Shown: in pieces, positions 19,023 to 26,522 of the stretch | How positions within the stretch are numbered: position 1 is the stretch's first letter | Layout: every line of letters starts with the position of its first letter | Assembly (NCBI GenBank): GCA_036392375.1 | Contig: DASVYC010000083.1 | Location: 62,001 to 126,000, forward strand | DNA: 64,000 bases | Source: JAFEBO01 sp036392375 | Lineage (GTDB): Bacteria; Planctomycetota; Phycisphaerae; Phycisphaerales; UBA1924 | Direction: 5' to 3' | Notes under the pieces: generated by a model | Told to the model about the DNA's origin: nothing | Database searches by the model: none | What the model saw: only the letters and a program-made list of their open reading frames with translations | Made by a program: the position numbers and the translations under genes

Positions 19023-19405
19023 GCGTCGCAGTCAGTGTACGAGAACCCGGAAGCCCCAGGTCCGGCAACATGGACGCAACGCGTCGGATTTCAGATCTGG
19101 GACGTGGGATAGGGGTGTGGGATGTCGGATGTGAGATGTTGACGACGGCGGGTCCGGTCGGCAGGGGTCACCACCGCAGCCTGCGAATCCAGTTCCCGGT
19201 TCTGACCCTCATCCGCCATCCCACATCCGACATATCCTCCCCCGTCTCCGTCCGATCGACGGCCGGGCCCGGTGCACGGATGGCCCGTGAACCTGGTCAG
19301 GGCTTGACCGCAGCAGCCATAAGCGGCCGTCGTCCGGTGCCGCCGGTGTCCTGGCCGTCGATCAGGCGGAGACTCACTGGCCCCGGCATTCACTAGAATG
19401 CCCCC
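19023..19405. repeat. Intergenic region with inverted GGATGTCGGATGT-type repeats
   Basis: This 383-nt gap between the divergent PIN/TRAM and dnaX genes holds no credible gene. At about 19086-19142 it carries degenerate GGATGT(C/G) units, and at about 19207-19245 the inverse form (CATCCCACATCCGACAT), so the two arms can pair. The dnaX promoter should lie between about 19250 and 19400 but no clear -35/-10 pair is seen. Confidence 0.6.
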
Positions 19406-20542
19406 ATGGCCTACACCGTCCTCGCTCGCCGCTACCGCTCCACCGACTTCGACGAAGTTGTCGGCCAGGATGCCATCGCCAAGACCCTCCAGAACGCCAT
19501 CAAACTCAACCGCGTCGCGCACGCGTACCTCTTCTGCGGCACGCGGGGCGTGGGCAAGACGTCCATGGCCCGCATCTTCGCCAAGGCCCTCAACGGCGGC
19601 AAGGACGACATCGACGCCGCCATCATGGCCGGCAAGGACTCCGACGTCATCGAGATCGACGCCGCCAGCAACAGCGGCGTGGACAACGCTCGCGAACTCA
19701 TCGCCAACGCCGCCTATCGCCCCCTCCGCGGCAAACGCAAGATCTACCTCATCGACGAAGTGCACATGCTCTCCAACGCGGCGTTCAACGCGCTGCTCAA
19801 GACGATGGAGGAGCCGCCCGAGCATGTGATGTTCATCCTCGCGACCACCGACCCGCAGAAGGTGCCCGCGACGATCCAGAGCCGCTGCCAGCGCTTCGAC
19901 TTCCGAAACATCCCCACCGCCCAGATCGCCGAGCACCTCACCAGCGTGCTCAAGCAGGAAAAAGTCGCCGCCGACCCCGAGCTGCTCTTCGCCCTTGCCA
20001 AGCTCGGCAACGGCTCGATGCGCGACTCGCTCAGCCTGCTCGATCGCCTGCTCGCCAGCGGCGAGAAGAAGCTCACCACCAAGATCCTCGAGGACCTTCT
20101 CGGGCTTCCCGCACGCGATCTGGTGAGCAATCTGCTCGACGCGTTCGTGAACGGCGACCCCGCCGCGGCGCTCAAGGCCGGCGACACGCTCCTGCAGCGC
20201 GGCATCTCGATCGACCAGACCTTCGAGAGCCTGCTCGAACGCCTGCGTGATCTCCTCGTCCTCTGCACCTGCGGCGACAAGACCGATCTTGTCGAACTCT
20301 CCGACGATGCCCGCAAGGCCGAGGCCGCCCGCGCCAGCAAGTTCGACCCCGCTTCGATTGTCCACATGATCGCGATGCTCGAAAGCCTGCAACGCAGCGC
20401 CAAAAACAGCGCGGCGCCGAGGGCCCTCTTCGACGCCTGCCTCGTCCGTCTCGCCCTCACCGACCGCCTCGCAGACGCGGCGACGGTGGTGATGGCCGCG
20501 AGTCACGCCGGGGCGGGTGCGGGAGCCGCGGCAAAAAAATAG
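19406..20542 (+). CDS. dnaX: DNA polymerase III gamma subunit (zero-frame product of dnaX)
   Basis: 378 residues from ATG 19406 to TAG 20540-20542. AAA+ clamp-loader motifs: LARRYRSTDFDEVVGQ, Walker A CGTRGVGKTS (about 44-53), Walker B IYLIDEVHML (about 113-122), sensor/arginine region PATIQSRCQRF and GSMRDSLSLLD. The usual Cys4 zinc module between Walker A and EIDAAS is absent; the segment GGKDDIDAAIMAGKDSDVI has no cysteine and is shorter than in E. coli. The zero frame stops right after GCA AAA AAA, and the tau C-terminus is encoded in the -1 frame. ybaB follows, the common dnaX-ybaB order. Confidence 0.95.
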   Translation: MAYTVLARRYRSTDFDEVVGQDAIAKTLQNAIKLNRVAHAYLFCGTRGVGKTSMARIFAKALNGGKDDIDAAIMAGKDSDVIEIDAASNSGVDNARELIANAAYRPLRGKRKIYLIDEVHMLSNAAFNALLKTMEEPPEHVMFILATTDPQKVPATIQSRCQRFDFRNIPTAQIAEHLTSVLKQEKVAADPELLFALAKLGNGSMRDSLSLLDRLLASGEKKLTTKILEDLLGLPARDLVSNLLDAFVNGDPAAALKAGDTLLQRGISIDQTFESLLERLRDLLVLCTCGDKTDLVELSDDARKAEAARASKFDPASIVHMIAMLESLQRSAKNSAAPRALFDACLVRLALTDRLADAATVVMAASHAGAGAGAAAKK

Positions 20543-20575
20543 AGCCGCCGGCGGCGTCGCCCCTTCCGCCGGCGG
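20521..20575 (+). promoter_or_regulatory. dnaX: Programmed -1 frameshift signal in dnaX
   Basis: The slippery run A AAA AAA is at 20533-20539, in the correct phase for tandem slippage (zero-frame codons AAA AAA before TAG). An SD-like GGGAG at 20521-20525 lies 7 nt upstream. Five bases downstream begins a hairpin with a 10-bp stem, CCGCCGGCGG at 20545-20554 pairing with an identical (self-complementary) copy at 20566-20575. This repeats the three-part architecture of the E. coli dnaX site. The A7 run could also permit transcriptional slippage, as described for Thermus dnaX. Confidence 0.9.
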
Positions 20576-21255
20576 GCAGAGAGAGTGAGAGCACGCGAAG
20601 GCCGCCGACCGACGTCGGCGATGATGCTCCGCGCTCTCGCGGGCTCTTCGCCGCGGGACGAGACGCCGATGGCCCGAACCGAACACCCGAAGCATCCGCG
20701 AAACCCGAAGCCGCGCCGACCGGCCCGAGGCCGGTCCCACTGAGCGCATCGACGCCACCCGCGGCCATGGCCGCCGTCGCCATCCCCGCTCCTCCGCCGC
20801 GCACGCCGTCCAATGCGTGCGACTGGGTCGACGTCCAAGCCGCGGCCAAGTCCGCCCGCCGCCAGGTCCAAGCCGTTATCGAAGAGGCCACGCTCGTCGA
20901 ACACAAAGACGGCCGCGTCACCATCCGCGTCAGCCCCGACCTCCGCACCGCCGCCGAGGGCGCCCGCGAAGCGATCACCGAGGTCATCGCCCGCGCCTGG
21001 CAGCGTTCGGTCACGATCACGATCACCACGCCCGAAGAGAAATCCACGGGCATGCCCGTGGGGTCCCTCGACCCCGCGCTCGCGACCGCGAGCAAACCAG
21101 GACCGACGCAAACCGCCTCCGCCGGTCCCGCGATCCCCAGCATGACGGTCTCGAGCGCTGCCGAACACCCGCTCATCGCCCGTGCCGTGGAACTGCTCAA
21201 CGCCAAGGTTCTGGGCGTGTACCCTCGTCAGACCCGTCCGACCGAACCCACCTGA
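20539..21255 (+). CDS. dnaX: Tau-specific C-terminal part of DnaX (-1 frame)
   Basis: From the slip site this frame is open for 238 codons to TGA at 21255, giving a tau of about 616 residues. The first ~80 residues are Pro/Ala/Arg-rich linker. The part from CDWVDVQAAAKSARRQ to EHPLIARAVELLNAKVLGVYP looks like a DnaX C-terminal domain (polymerase alpha- and DnaB-contacting region in known tau proteins). It has no start signal of its own: the first ATG at 20767 lacks a ribosome site and would leave out the linker. The palindrome core at 21044-21061 is inserted in frame here, encoding STGMPVG. Confidence 0.85.
   Translation: MEPPAASPLPPAGRESESTRRPPTDVGDDAPRSRGLFAAGRDADGPNRTPEASAKPEAAPTGPRPVPLSASTPPAAMAAVAIPAPPPRTPSNACDWVDVQAAAKSARRQVQAVIEEATLVEHKDGRVTIRVSPDLRTAAEGAREAITEVIARAWQRSVTITITTPEEKSTGMPVGSLDPALATASKPGPTQTASAGPAIPSMTVSSAAEHPLIARAVELLNAKVLGVYPRQTRPTEPT
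21044..21061. repeat. Second copy of the 18-bp palindrome CCACGGGCATGCCCGTGG
   Basis: Identical over 18 bp to the core of the palindrome at 12806-12833 beside the RAYT-like gene. Here it is inside the tau-specific coding region, keeps the frame and adds the peptide TGMPVG. Confidence 0.8.
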
Positions 21256-21328
21256 CACCAACCCGCGGCAACCGATCCCCGATCCGCCGCGAACAGACGC
21301 ACGCACACCCGTGCGGGAAGGCTCAATC

Positions 21329-21697
21329 ATGCTCGACCAACTCAAAGCCATGGGCGCCGTCGCCAGTCTGCTCAAGAACCAGGACAAGCTCAAAGCCTCC
21401 ATCGAGCAGGTCAAGGAAGATATGGCCAAGACCGAGGTCATCGGCAAGTCCAGCAACGGGGCGATCACGGCCCGCGTCAACGGGCAGATGAAGGTGATCA
21501 GCGTCGAGATCTCCGCCGCCCTCGTCAACGGCATGGCCGCCGAGGCCAAGACCCGTGAGGCCAGCGCCAAGGCCATCGCCGAGGCCGTGAACGACGGGAT
21601 CTCCCAGGCCCAAGAAAAGCTCCAAGCCGCGATCCAGAAGCGCACCCGCGAGCTCGGCCTGCCCGACCTGCCGGGCATCGGCAACCTGCTGGGTTGA
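21329..21697 (+). CDS. YbaB/EbfC nucleoid-associated DNA-binding protein
   Basis: 122 residues from ATG 21329, with GGGAAGG upstream at SD distance. The N-terminal helix LDQLKAMGAVASLLKNQDKLKASIEQVKEDM, central strands (ITARVNGQMKVISVEIS) and long C-terminal helix ending LPDLPGIGNLLG are typical of the family. YbaB/EbfC forms DNA-binding dimers. It follows dnaX by 73 nt, the conserved gene order; recR, the usual third member, is elsewhere. Confidence 0.9.
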   Translation: MLDQLKAMGAVASLLKNQDKLKASIEQVKEDMAKTEVIGKSSNGAITARVNGQMKVISVEISAALVNGMAAEAKTREASAKAIAEAVNDGISQAQEKLQAAIQKRTRELGLPDLPGIGNLLG

Positions 21698-21765
21698 GCA
21701 AATCGCGCTCATCCGCACCGGCGCGATGCAACGCTCATCACGCGAGCGACGACCGAGTGTCGTTC

Positions 21766-22680
21766 TCAATACTCGTACGTGTTCGCCTGCGCCTGCAGCG
21801 CCTGCCAACCGCCCAGCGCGACGATCACCACCAGCGGGATCGCCGCGATCGCCAGACGAGCGATGGAACGCTTCACTGTCGGCCCGTCCGGATGCGCCGG
21901 CCACACGCGATCAAACGACCACGCCAGCCCCGGGATGGTCGGCAGCAGGACGCCCAGAGCGGTCTTCATCCACAGCGGCGTGTCTCCCGTGGTCAGCGCC
22001 GACGCGAAGACGACACTCATCGCGATCAGCACCGGCATGCTCGCGCTGGCGTGATGCAGCCGCAGCGAAGGCCTCCACAACGACGCCAAGGCTGCGCCGC
22101 ACAGCAGCCACGCCACGATCCCCACATACTGCGCCGCGGGAAGCGACAACAACCCCGGCTCGCATACCGCCGCCGCCGCCATCGTGAAGAGCGCCAGCAC
22201 GCCCACCCCGTCCACACCGCGCTGCGTCACCGCGATCCGAGACAGTCCACGCCCCGCCATCGATGTCAACGCTGCAAACGCCCCGAGCCACGCCGCGGAT
22301 TCCACAGCCGTCCACCGCTCCAGGAACGTCCTGGCGATCAGCGTTCCGATTCCCACCAGCAGTACAAACCGAATGCCCACGCGGACCAGTCCCGGCGCCG
22401 ACATCGCCGCGTTGGCCAGGGCGAACACCAGCCCGAACGCCGCCACCGGCAACGCCCACTCGCTCGCGCTCCGCGGCACCAGCACAAACTTCCCCGCGAT
22501 CCACGGCTGCAACACCGTGAACACCGCGAAGAGCGTTACAGGCAATGCCCACGCGACGTGCCGCGTCGGCCGATCACCGCTCGACGAACCCCGCGGCACG
22601 AGAAGCAGGATCAGCACAAACCCCACCACCGCCGGCACCGCGGCACCCACCACCAACTTGAGAAGCATGTCGTTTGGCAT
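21766..22680 (-). CDS. Polytopic membrane protein of unknown function
   Basis: 304 residues from ATG 22680; an ATG ten codons earlier would start inside the GGCATCGA repeat and is less likely. About nine hydrophobic segments are visible, for example LLKLVVGAAVPAVVGFVLILLLV, FGLVFALANAAM, GIRFVLLVGIGTLIA, VGVLALFTMAAAAV, YVGIVAWLLCGAALASL, MPVLIAMSVVFASALT and LAIAAIPLVVIVALGG. No transporter signature or soluble domain is recognised. The gene converges on ybaB and stands alone. Confidence 0.7.
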   Translation of the reverse strand: MPNDMLLKLVVGAAVPAVVGFVLILLLVPRGSSSGDRPTRHVAWALPVTLFAVFTVLQPWIAGKFVLVPRSASEWALPVAAFGLVFALANAAMSAPGLVRVGIRFVLLVGIGTLIARTFLERWTAVESAAWLGAFAALTSMAGRGLSRIAVTQRGVDGVGVLALFTMAAAAVCEPGLLSLPAAQYVGIVAWLLCGAALASLWRPSLRLHHASASMPVLIAMSVVFASALTTGDTPLWMKTALGVLLPTIPGLAWSFDRVWPAHPDGPTVKRSIARLAIAAIPLVVIVALGGWQALQAQANTYEY

Positions 22681-22686
22681 AGGGAA

Positions 22687-22728
22687 GGCATCGAGGCATC
22701 GAGGCATCAAGGCATCAAGACATCAAGC
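22687..22728. repeat. Tandem 8-bp repeat (GGCATCGA / GGCATCAA)
   Basis: Five consecutive units, GGCATCGA twice, GGCATCAA twice, then GACATCAA, lie directly upstream of the membrane-protein start. A similar array is at 35545-35570 next to the NUDIX gene; the two share a 25-bp run. Confidence 0.8.
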
Positions 22729-22832
22729 GGATCAGGGCCTCAGGGCACACATTCCAGGCGTGAGCGACTGGAGAATCGCACGGGCACGGTCTCCCGTGCC
22801 CGGGCGTAAGTGAAGTTTGAAGGCATGCGCGG

Positions 22833-23426
22833 CTACTGAGCGCCCTGCAGCGAGACGATCATCTGGACCTCGTCGCTCAGGCCCGGGCCGACGCCGTAGG
22901 AGACGCCGAACTCGCTGCGCTTGATGGCGAACTTGGTCTCAAAGCCCGCGACCGACTTGTTGCCGCGGCCTACGCCGCGCCCGGTGTCGGTGATGGTCAC
23001 CGTCAGCGGCTTCTTGGTCCCGCGGAGCGTCAGCTCGCCCGTGGCCTCGTAGGTGTTCTCGCCCGTCTTCTTCAGCGAAGAGGACTTGAAGGTGATCGTC
23101 GGGAACTCGGTGGCCGAGAAGATCTCGCCGCTGCGGAGGTGCTTGTCGCGACCCTCGTTGGCGGTATCGATCGAGCCCGTGTCCACCTTGACATCGACCG
23201 AGCCGCCCTCGGCGATGTTGAACGAACCCTCGACCTTGTTGAAGCGGCCGTAGAAGTTCGACACGTTGTTGTGCCGCACGCTGAACAGCACGCTGCTGTG
23301 GACGTTGTCCACCGTGTACGCGCCGTCCGCCGCCACGCTCGCGGTCGCCGACGCGCCGCCGAACGACGCCAACCCGGCCACCACACCCAGACCCACAACC
23401 GACGCCACCAGTACAGGACGATGCAT
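22833..23426 (-). CDS. YceI-family periplasmic lipid-binding-like protein
   Basis: 197 residues from ATG 23426, which begins a signal peptide (MHRPVLVASVVGLGVVAGLA). The YceI fold is evident: YTVDNVHSSVLFSVRHNNVSNFYGRF, EGSFNIAEGG, TANEGRDKHLRSGEIFSATEFPTITFKS, the LTLRGTKKPLTVTI strand pair, and KRSEFGVSYG near the end. Members bind isoprenoid or lipid ligands in a lipocalin-like barrel; a specific role here is not known. No partner cytochrome b561 gene is adjacent. Confidence 0.9.
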   Translation of the reverse strand: MHRPVLVASVVGLGVVAGLASFGGASATASVAADGAYTVDNVHSSVLFSVRHNNVSNFYGRFNKVEGSFNIAEGGSVDVKVDTGSIDTANEGRDKHLRSGEIFSATEFPTITFKSSSLKKTGENTYEATGELTLRGTKKPLTVTITDTGRGVGRGNKSVAGFETKFAIKRSEFGVSYGVGPGLSDEVQMIVSLQGAQ

Positions 23427-23711
23427 GCGAGTTCTCCGAAATCCCCAGTGATCCTCAACCACCCCCGCGGCTCACGCGGCCGCAAAGGTTGTTTCAACGA
23501 TAATCGTAGTCACACATATTCACGCGGTCCATCCCCTCCCCGGGAGGAAAAGACCCTCACCTGTTCCCGCCCCGCTCCCCGTGGGTTCACTCCGCCGCAC
23601 GCAATTCCGCCTCCACCCGCCGTAACCACCTTCCAGGGAACGGCTTGCCGCACGCGCTCGAATCCGCTCTCGGGCCGGGTAGACTCGCCCTCTCCCCTCG
23701 CGAGCCAGCCC

Positions 23712-24983
23712 ATGCCCACCGCCAACTTCCACAGCCGTACCGACGCCCTCTTCACCAAGCTCCGCGAGGACCGCGTCTGGAAAGAACTCCAGACCCTCGA
23801 AGGCCCGATGGACGCCCGCGTCCGCATGCACCTCGGCGGCAGCACCCGCGACGTCCTCTGCTTCTGCTCCAACAACTACCTCGGCCTCGCCAACCATCCC
23901 GAGATCATCGAGGCCGGCGTCAAGGCTCTCAAGGACTACGGCGCCGGCACCGCCAGCGTCCGCTTCATCTGCGGCACATTCTCCCCGCACTGGGATCTCG
24001 AACGCGAGATCGCCCGCCTCATGGGCACCGAATCGTCGTACTCCTTCGTCAGCGCCTGGACCGCCAACGAGGCCGTCTTCCCCACGCTCTGCGAGCCCGG
24101 CGACATCATCATCAGCGACGAACTCAACCACGCCTGCATCATCGATTCCATCCGCCTCGCCACCACCATCAAGAAGGGCCTGCACAAGGCCGTGTACACG
24201 AACAACAAGCTCGAGGGTGAACGCAGTCTGCACGCCGCCCTCGAAGCCGCGAAGAACAACCCCGACGTCACCGGCCAGATCTGGGTCGTCACCGACGGCG
24301 TCTTCAGCATGGAAGGCTCCATCGCCGACCTGCCCGCGATGCGCAAGCTCTGCGATCAGTACGGCGCCCTGCTCGTCGTCGACGATTCCCACGGCCACGG
24401 CGTCATGGGCAAGCTCGGCCGCGGCACGCACGAGCACTTTGGGATGGTGGGCGAGTTGCAAAGCTCAAATGGACAAAGCTCAAAGCAGCAAACCAAGCCC
24501 GCCGCCGGGTTGGTGGACATCTTTACTGGCACCCTCGGTAAAGCCCTCGGCGGCGGCGCCGGCGGCTTCGTCGCCGCCTCCGACCAGGTCATCCAACTCC
24601 TCATCCAACGCGGCCGCCCCACGCTCTTCAGCAACGCCCTGCCCGTCACCATCGCCGCCAGCGCGAAGAAAGCCATCGAGATCATGCTGCGCGAGCCGCA
24701 GCGCGTGCAGCGTCTGAAGGACAACACCGCCTACGCCCGCAAGAAGATCAAAGAAGCCGGCTTCAACGTCCTCGAATCCCCGACCGCCATCTGCCCCATC
24801 ATCGTCCACGACACCGCCAAGGCGATCGCCATGAGCAAACGCCTCCTCGAACTCGGCGTCTTCGTCATCGGCTTCGGCTACCCCGTCGTCCCCGAGGGGC
24901 ACGCCAGGCTGCGCTGCCAGATCTCCGCAGCACACACGACCCAGGACATCGATGAACTGGTCGGCGCGTTGAAGAAGCTTTGA
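23712..24983 (+). CDS. kbl: Glycine C-acetyltransferase (2-amino-3-ketobutyrate CoA ligase)
   Basis: 423 residues from ATG 23712. PLP-dependent alpha-oxoamine synthase: CFCSNNYLGLANHPE, GTASVRFICGTFSPHWDLE, DELNHACIIDSIRLA, TDGVFSMEGSIADLP, VVDDSHGHGVMGKLGRGTHEHFG and the PLP-lysine loop IFTGTLGKALGG. It converts 2-amino-3-ketobutyrate and CoA to glycine and acetyl-CoA in threonine breakdown. About 19 extra residues (249-267, nt 24456-24512) interrupt the normally continuous GRVDI stretch just before the lysine loop. They are encoded by AT-richer DNA with a direct repeat. No tdh is adjacent. Confidence 0.92.
   Translation: MPTANFHSRTDALFTKLREDRVWKELQTLEGPMDARVRMHLGGSTRDVLCFCSNNYLGLANHPEIIEAGVKALKDYGAGTASVRFICGTFSPHWDLEREIARLMGTESSYSFVSAWTANEAVFPTLCEPGDIIISDELNHACIIDSIRLATTIKKGLHKAVYTNNKLEGERSLHAALEAAKNNPDVTGQIWVVTDGVFSMEGSIADLPAMRKLCDQYGALLVVDDSHGHGVMGKLGRGTHEHFGMVGELQSSNGQSSKQQTKPAAGLVDIFTGTLGKALGGGAGGFVAASDQVIQLLIQRGRPTLFSNALPVTIAASAKKAIEIMLREPQRVQRLKDNTAYARKKIKEAGFNVLESPTAICPIIVHDTAKAIAMSKRLLELGVFVIGFGYPVVPEGHARLRCQISAAHTTQDIDELVGALKKL
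24459..24484. repeat. Direct repeat CAAAGCTCAAA x2 inside kbl
   Basis: Two copies of CAAAGCTCAAA (24459-24469 and 24474-24484) are spaced 15 bp apart, so the frame is kept. They form most of a 57-bp AT-richer insertion in kbl and encode Ser/Gln/Asn-rich sequence unlike the enzyme around it. Confidence 0.7.
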
Positions 24984-24994
24984 GCCCCGCGCCT

Positions 24995-25018
24995 CCTCTC
25001 CCCGCCTGCGGGGAGAGG
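24995..25018 (+). terminator. Hairpin after kbl
   Basis: An 11-bp perfect stem (CCTCTCCCCGC / GCGGGGAGAGG) with a 2-base loop lies 12 nt after the kbl stop. No T-run follows. Related sequences (CCCCTCCCCGAGGGAGGGGG near 29010) appear elsewhere, so it may be a dispersed repeat doing terminator duty. Confidence 0.5.
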
Positions 25019-25179
25019 ACGACTTGAGGCAAAGCCACAAGTCAGGTGAGGGGATCGCGGGTACCTGCACGCCGCAATATCCATCCTCGCTTCGTCCTTC
25101 CAAGTTCCACGGAGCGCCGCAATCCCCCGCTCGCCATGGCAACGAAGTTCCGGTACGCTGCCGCACGCTGGAGGCCGCG

Positions 25180-25731
25180 TTGTCTGATCCCGCTTCACAT
25201 CGCTCGATCCGGGATCAACGCCGCTGGCCCCGCTCCGTCAGCGCCCTAAGCCAAACATGGTTCCGCGACGACCTTCTCATGCTGGAGCACCAACGCCGCG
25301 TCGAACCATTCGACTCCGCGGCCGCCGCTCCCATGCTGCCCGAAGACACGCGTCACCGTCTCCGCCGTGAGTACGACTCCCGCGTCGAAGCTTGGACGAA
25401 GCGATGGTCGCACGTCTACTTCGACCACGGCCTGACGACCCTCATCAACCAGATGCTCAAGGCCGACGAGCGGATCGGATTCCCGCACGTCTTCTTCGTG
25501 CCGCCGCTGATCGCCTTCTTCGCAATGCGTCGCTGCCTCGGCTTCGGAACCACCGCCATGCTTCGGCGCGCGCTTCGAGATCGGTGTTGCCCCGATTGCG
25601 GCTACGAACTGCTGAACACCAAGCCCGCCTTCGAGCCGTCGGTGCTTCGTGTCGTAGGTCCAAAGGTCTGCCCCGAATGCGGGTCACCGTGGCCGCTCGT
25701 ACCGCCACCCAAGGCCGGCGACCCGATCTAG
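25180..25731 (+). CDS. Hypothetical zinc-ribbon protein
   Basis: About 183 residues if started at TTG 25180, which has GGAGG 5 nt upstream; ATG 25279 is a shorter alternative (150 residues). The N-terminal half is charged and helical (TRHRLRREYDSRVEAWTKRW). A short hydrophobic stretch (VFFVPPLIAFFAM) precedes the C-terminal zinc ribbon built from CCPDCGYELL and VCPECGSPWPLVPP. I recognise no named family, but paired CPxCG knuckles at the C-terminus are common in planctomycete hypotheticals. It is not evidently part of an operon. Confidence 0.6.
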   Translation: MSDPASHRSIRDQRRWPRSVSALSQTWFRDDLLMLEHQRRVEPFDSAAAAPMLPEDTRHRLRREYDSRVEAWTKRWSHVYFDHGLTTLINQMLKADERIGFPHVFFVPPLIAFFAMRRCLGFGTTAMLRRALRDRCCPDCGYELLNTKPAFEPSVLRVVGPKVCPECGSPWPLVPPPKAGDPI

Positions 25732-25761
25732 TAGCATGCGCACGCACATCGAAAGGCATCC

Positions 25762-26115
25762 ATGCCCAACCCAAGTACGACGCGATGGTTCTAGGAGATC
25801 GCGGGAAACATCGACCACACGCTCAAGTCGGTGCGTCAGAAGCTCACCGACCCTCGAGAGTTCCGTTTCGCATTTGGCGATCGCCATGCCGCACTCCAAG
25901 AGATACTGGCGAGCGATCCAGCAATGCAAGCGGCATTTGTCTCAATGCTGCGTATCGAACTCGAGCAGTTTTGCATTCAGTTGATGTTCTCTCTCGATGG
26001 TGCGACCGCCATGTCTGACCATGGGATGCCGATTTCGATTCGCGATCGCGATGGCAATGACTTTTCCGGAACACTCGCATCCGCGTTCCTGGAACACATC
26101 GAGTCAGGCGCCTGA
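25762..26115 (+). pseudogene. Small hypothetical gene with an in-frame amber codon near its start
   Basis: ATG 25762 begins MPNPSTTRWF and meets TAG at 25792-25794. The same frame then runs on as EIAGNIDHTLKSVRQKLTDP and stays open with gene-like composition to 26115 (FAFGDRHAALQEILASDPAM; SIRDRDGNDFSGTLASAF). One C-to-T change (CAG or similar to TAG) would explain it. Otherwise a shorter protein of 94 residues could start at GTG 25831, but no good ribosome site is seen there. The family is not recognised. It follows the zinc-ribbon gene by 30 nt. Confidence 0.5.
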
Positions 26116-26218
26116 GGTCGTCAAGCTGTGTTACTTCGATCCGGTGTCGCCGGTCTGGGCCACCGTGTCCTGTGTGACGGTCGCCAGAAGACGCCATCGA
26201 GAACGCGTGCGCAGATGA

Positions 26219-26366
26219 CCGTCGTTCTGGGCACACTCACGCACCACTCTTCGACTCTTCTCCCAATTTCGCAACCCATCGCGCCGCCGCCCGTGCGGCC
26301 GGTATCTGGGTGCCACCCCCTCGGTGTGAGCGTTGGTTTCCGTCGCGCAGACTGCCGCCGTCATTC
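26219..26366. repeat. Diverged ~150-bp repeat, copy A
   Basis: It starts CCGTCGTTCTGGGCACAC and contains CACGCACCACT and CTCTTCTCCCAATTTC, resembling 28752-28906 (CCGTCGTTGTGCGCACAC, CACGCACCACT, CCTCTCCCAACTTTC). I estimate about three in four bases agree over the first 80. The two copies lie on either side of the ArsR cassette. The rest of the 26116-26522 gap has no credible gene. Confidence 0.55.
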
Positions 26367-26491
26367 GCATCAACTGGCCCGTTCGTACCCGGGTTGCTCG
26401 ACTCACCTTGCTCTGCAGCCGAAGGGAGATCGCAAGGCGCTTCCAGGCAAGAACTTGCGCAATTATGGAAGAAGCGAGGTCAGAATCCTTG

Positions 26492-26515
26492 ATATATTCC
26501 GATATCAGAATATAT
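26492..26515. promoter_or_regulatory. ArsR-type operator palindrome
   Basis: A 24-bp AT-rich inverted repeat centred on GATATC (arms ATATATTC and GAATATAT) has a single mismatched pair. It ends 7 nt before the ArsR-family ATG and is strikingly AT-rich for this genome. The size and position fit an operator bound by the regulator itself. No Shine-Dalgarno lies between it and the ATG. Confidence 0.8.
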
Positions 26516-26522
26516 TGAACCC

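Noticed and set aside
20767..21255. An independent small gene starting at ATG 20767.
   Set aside because: It has no ribosome site, it resembles the tau C-terminus, and the frame is open back to the dnaX slippery site.
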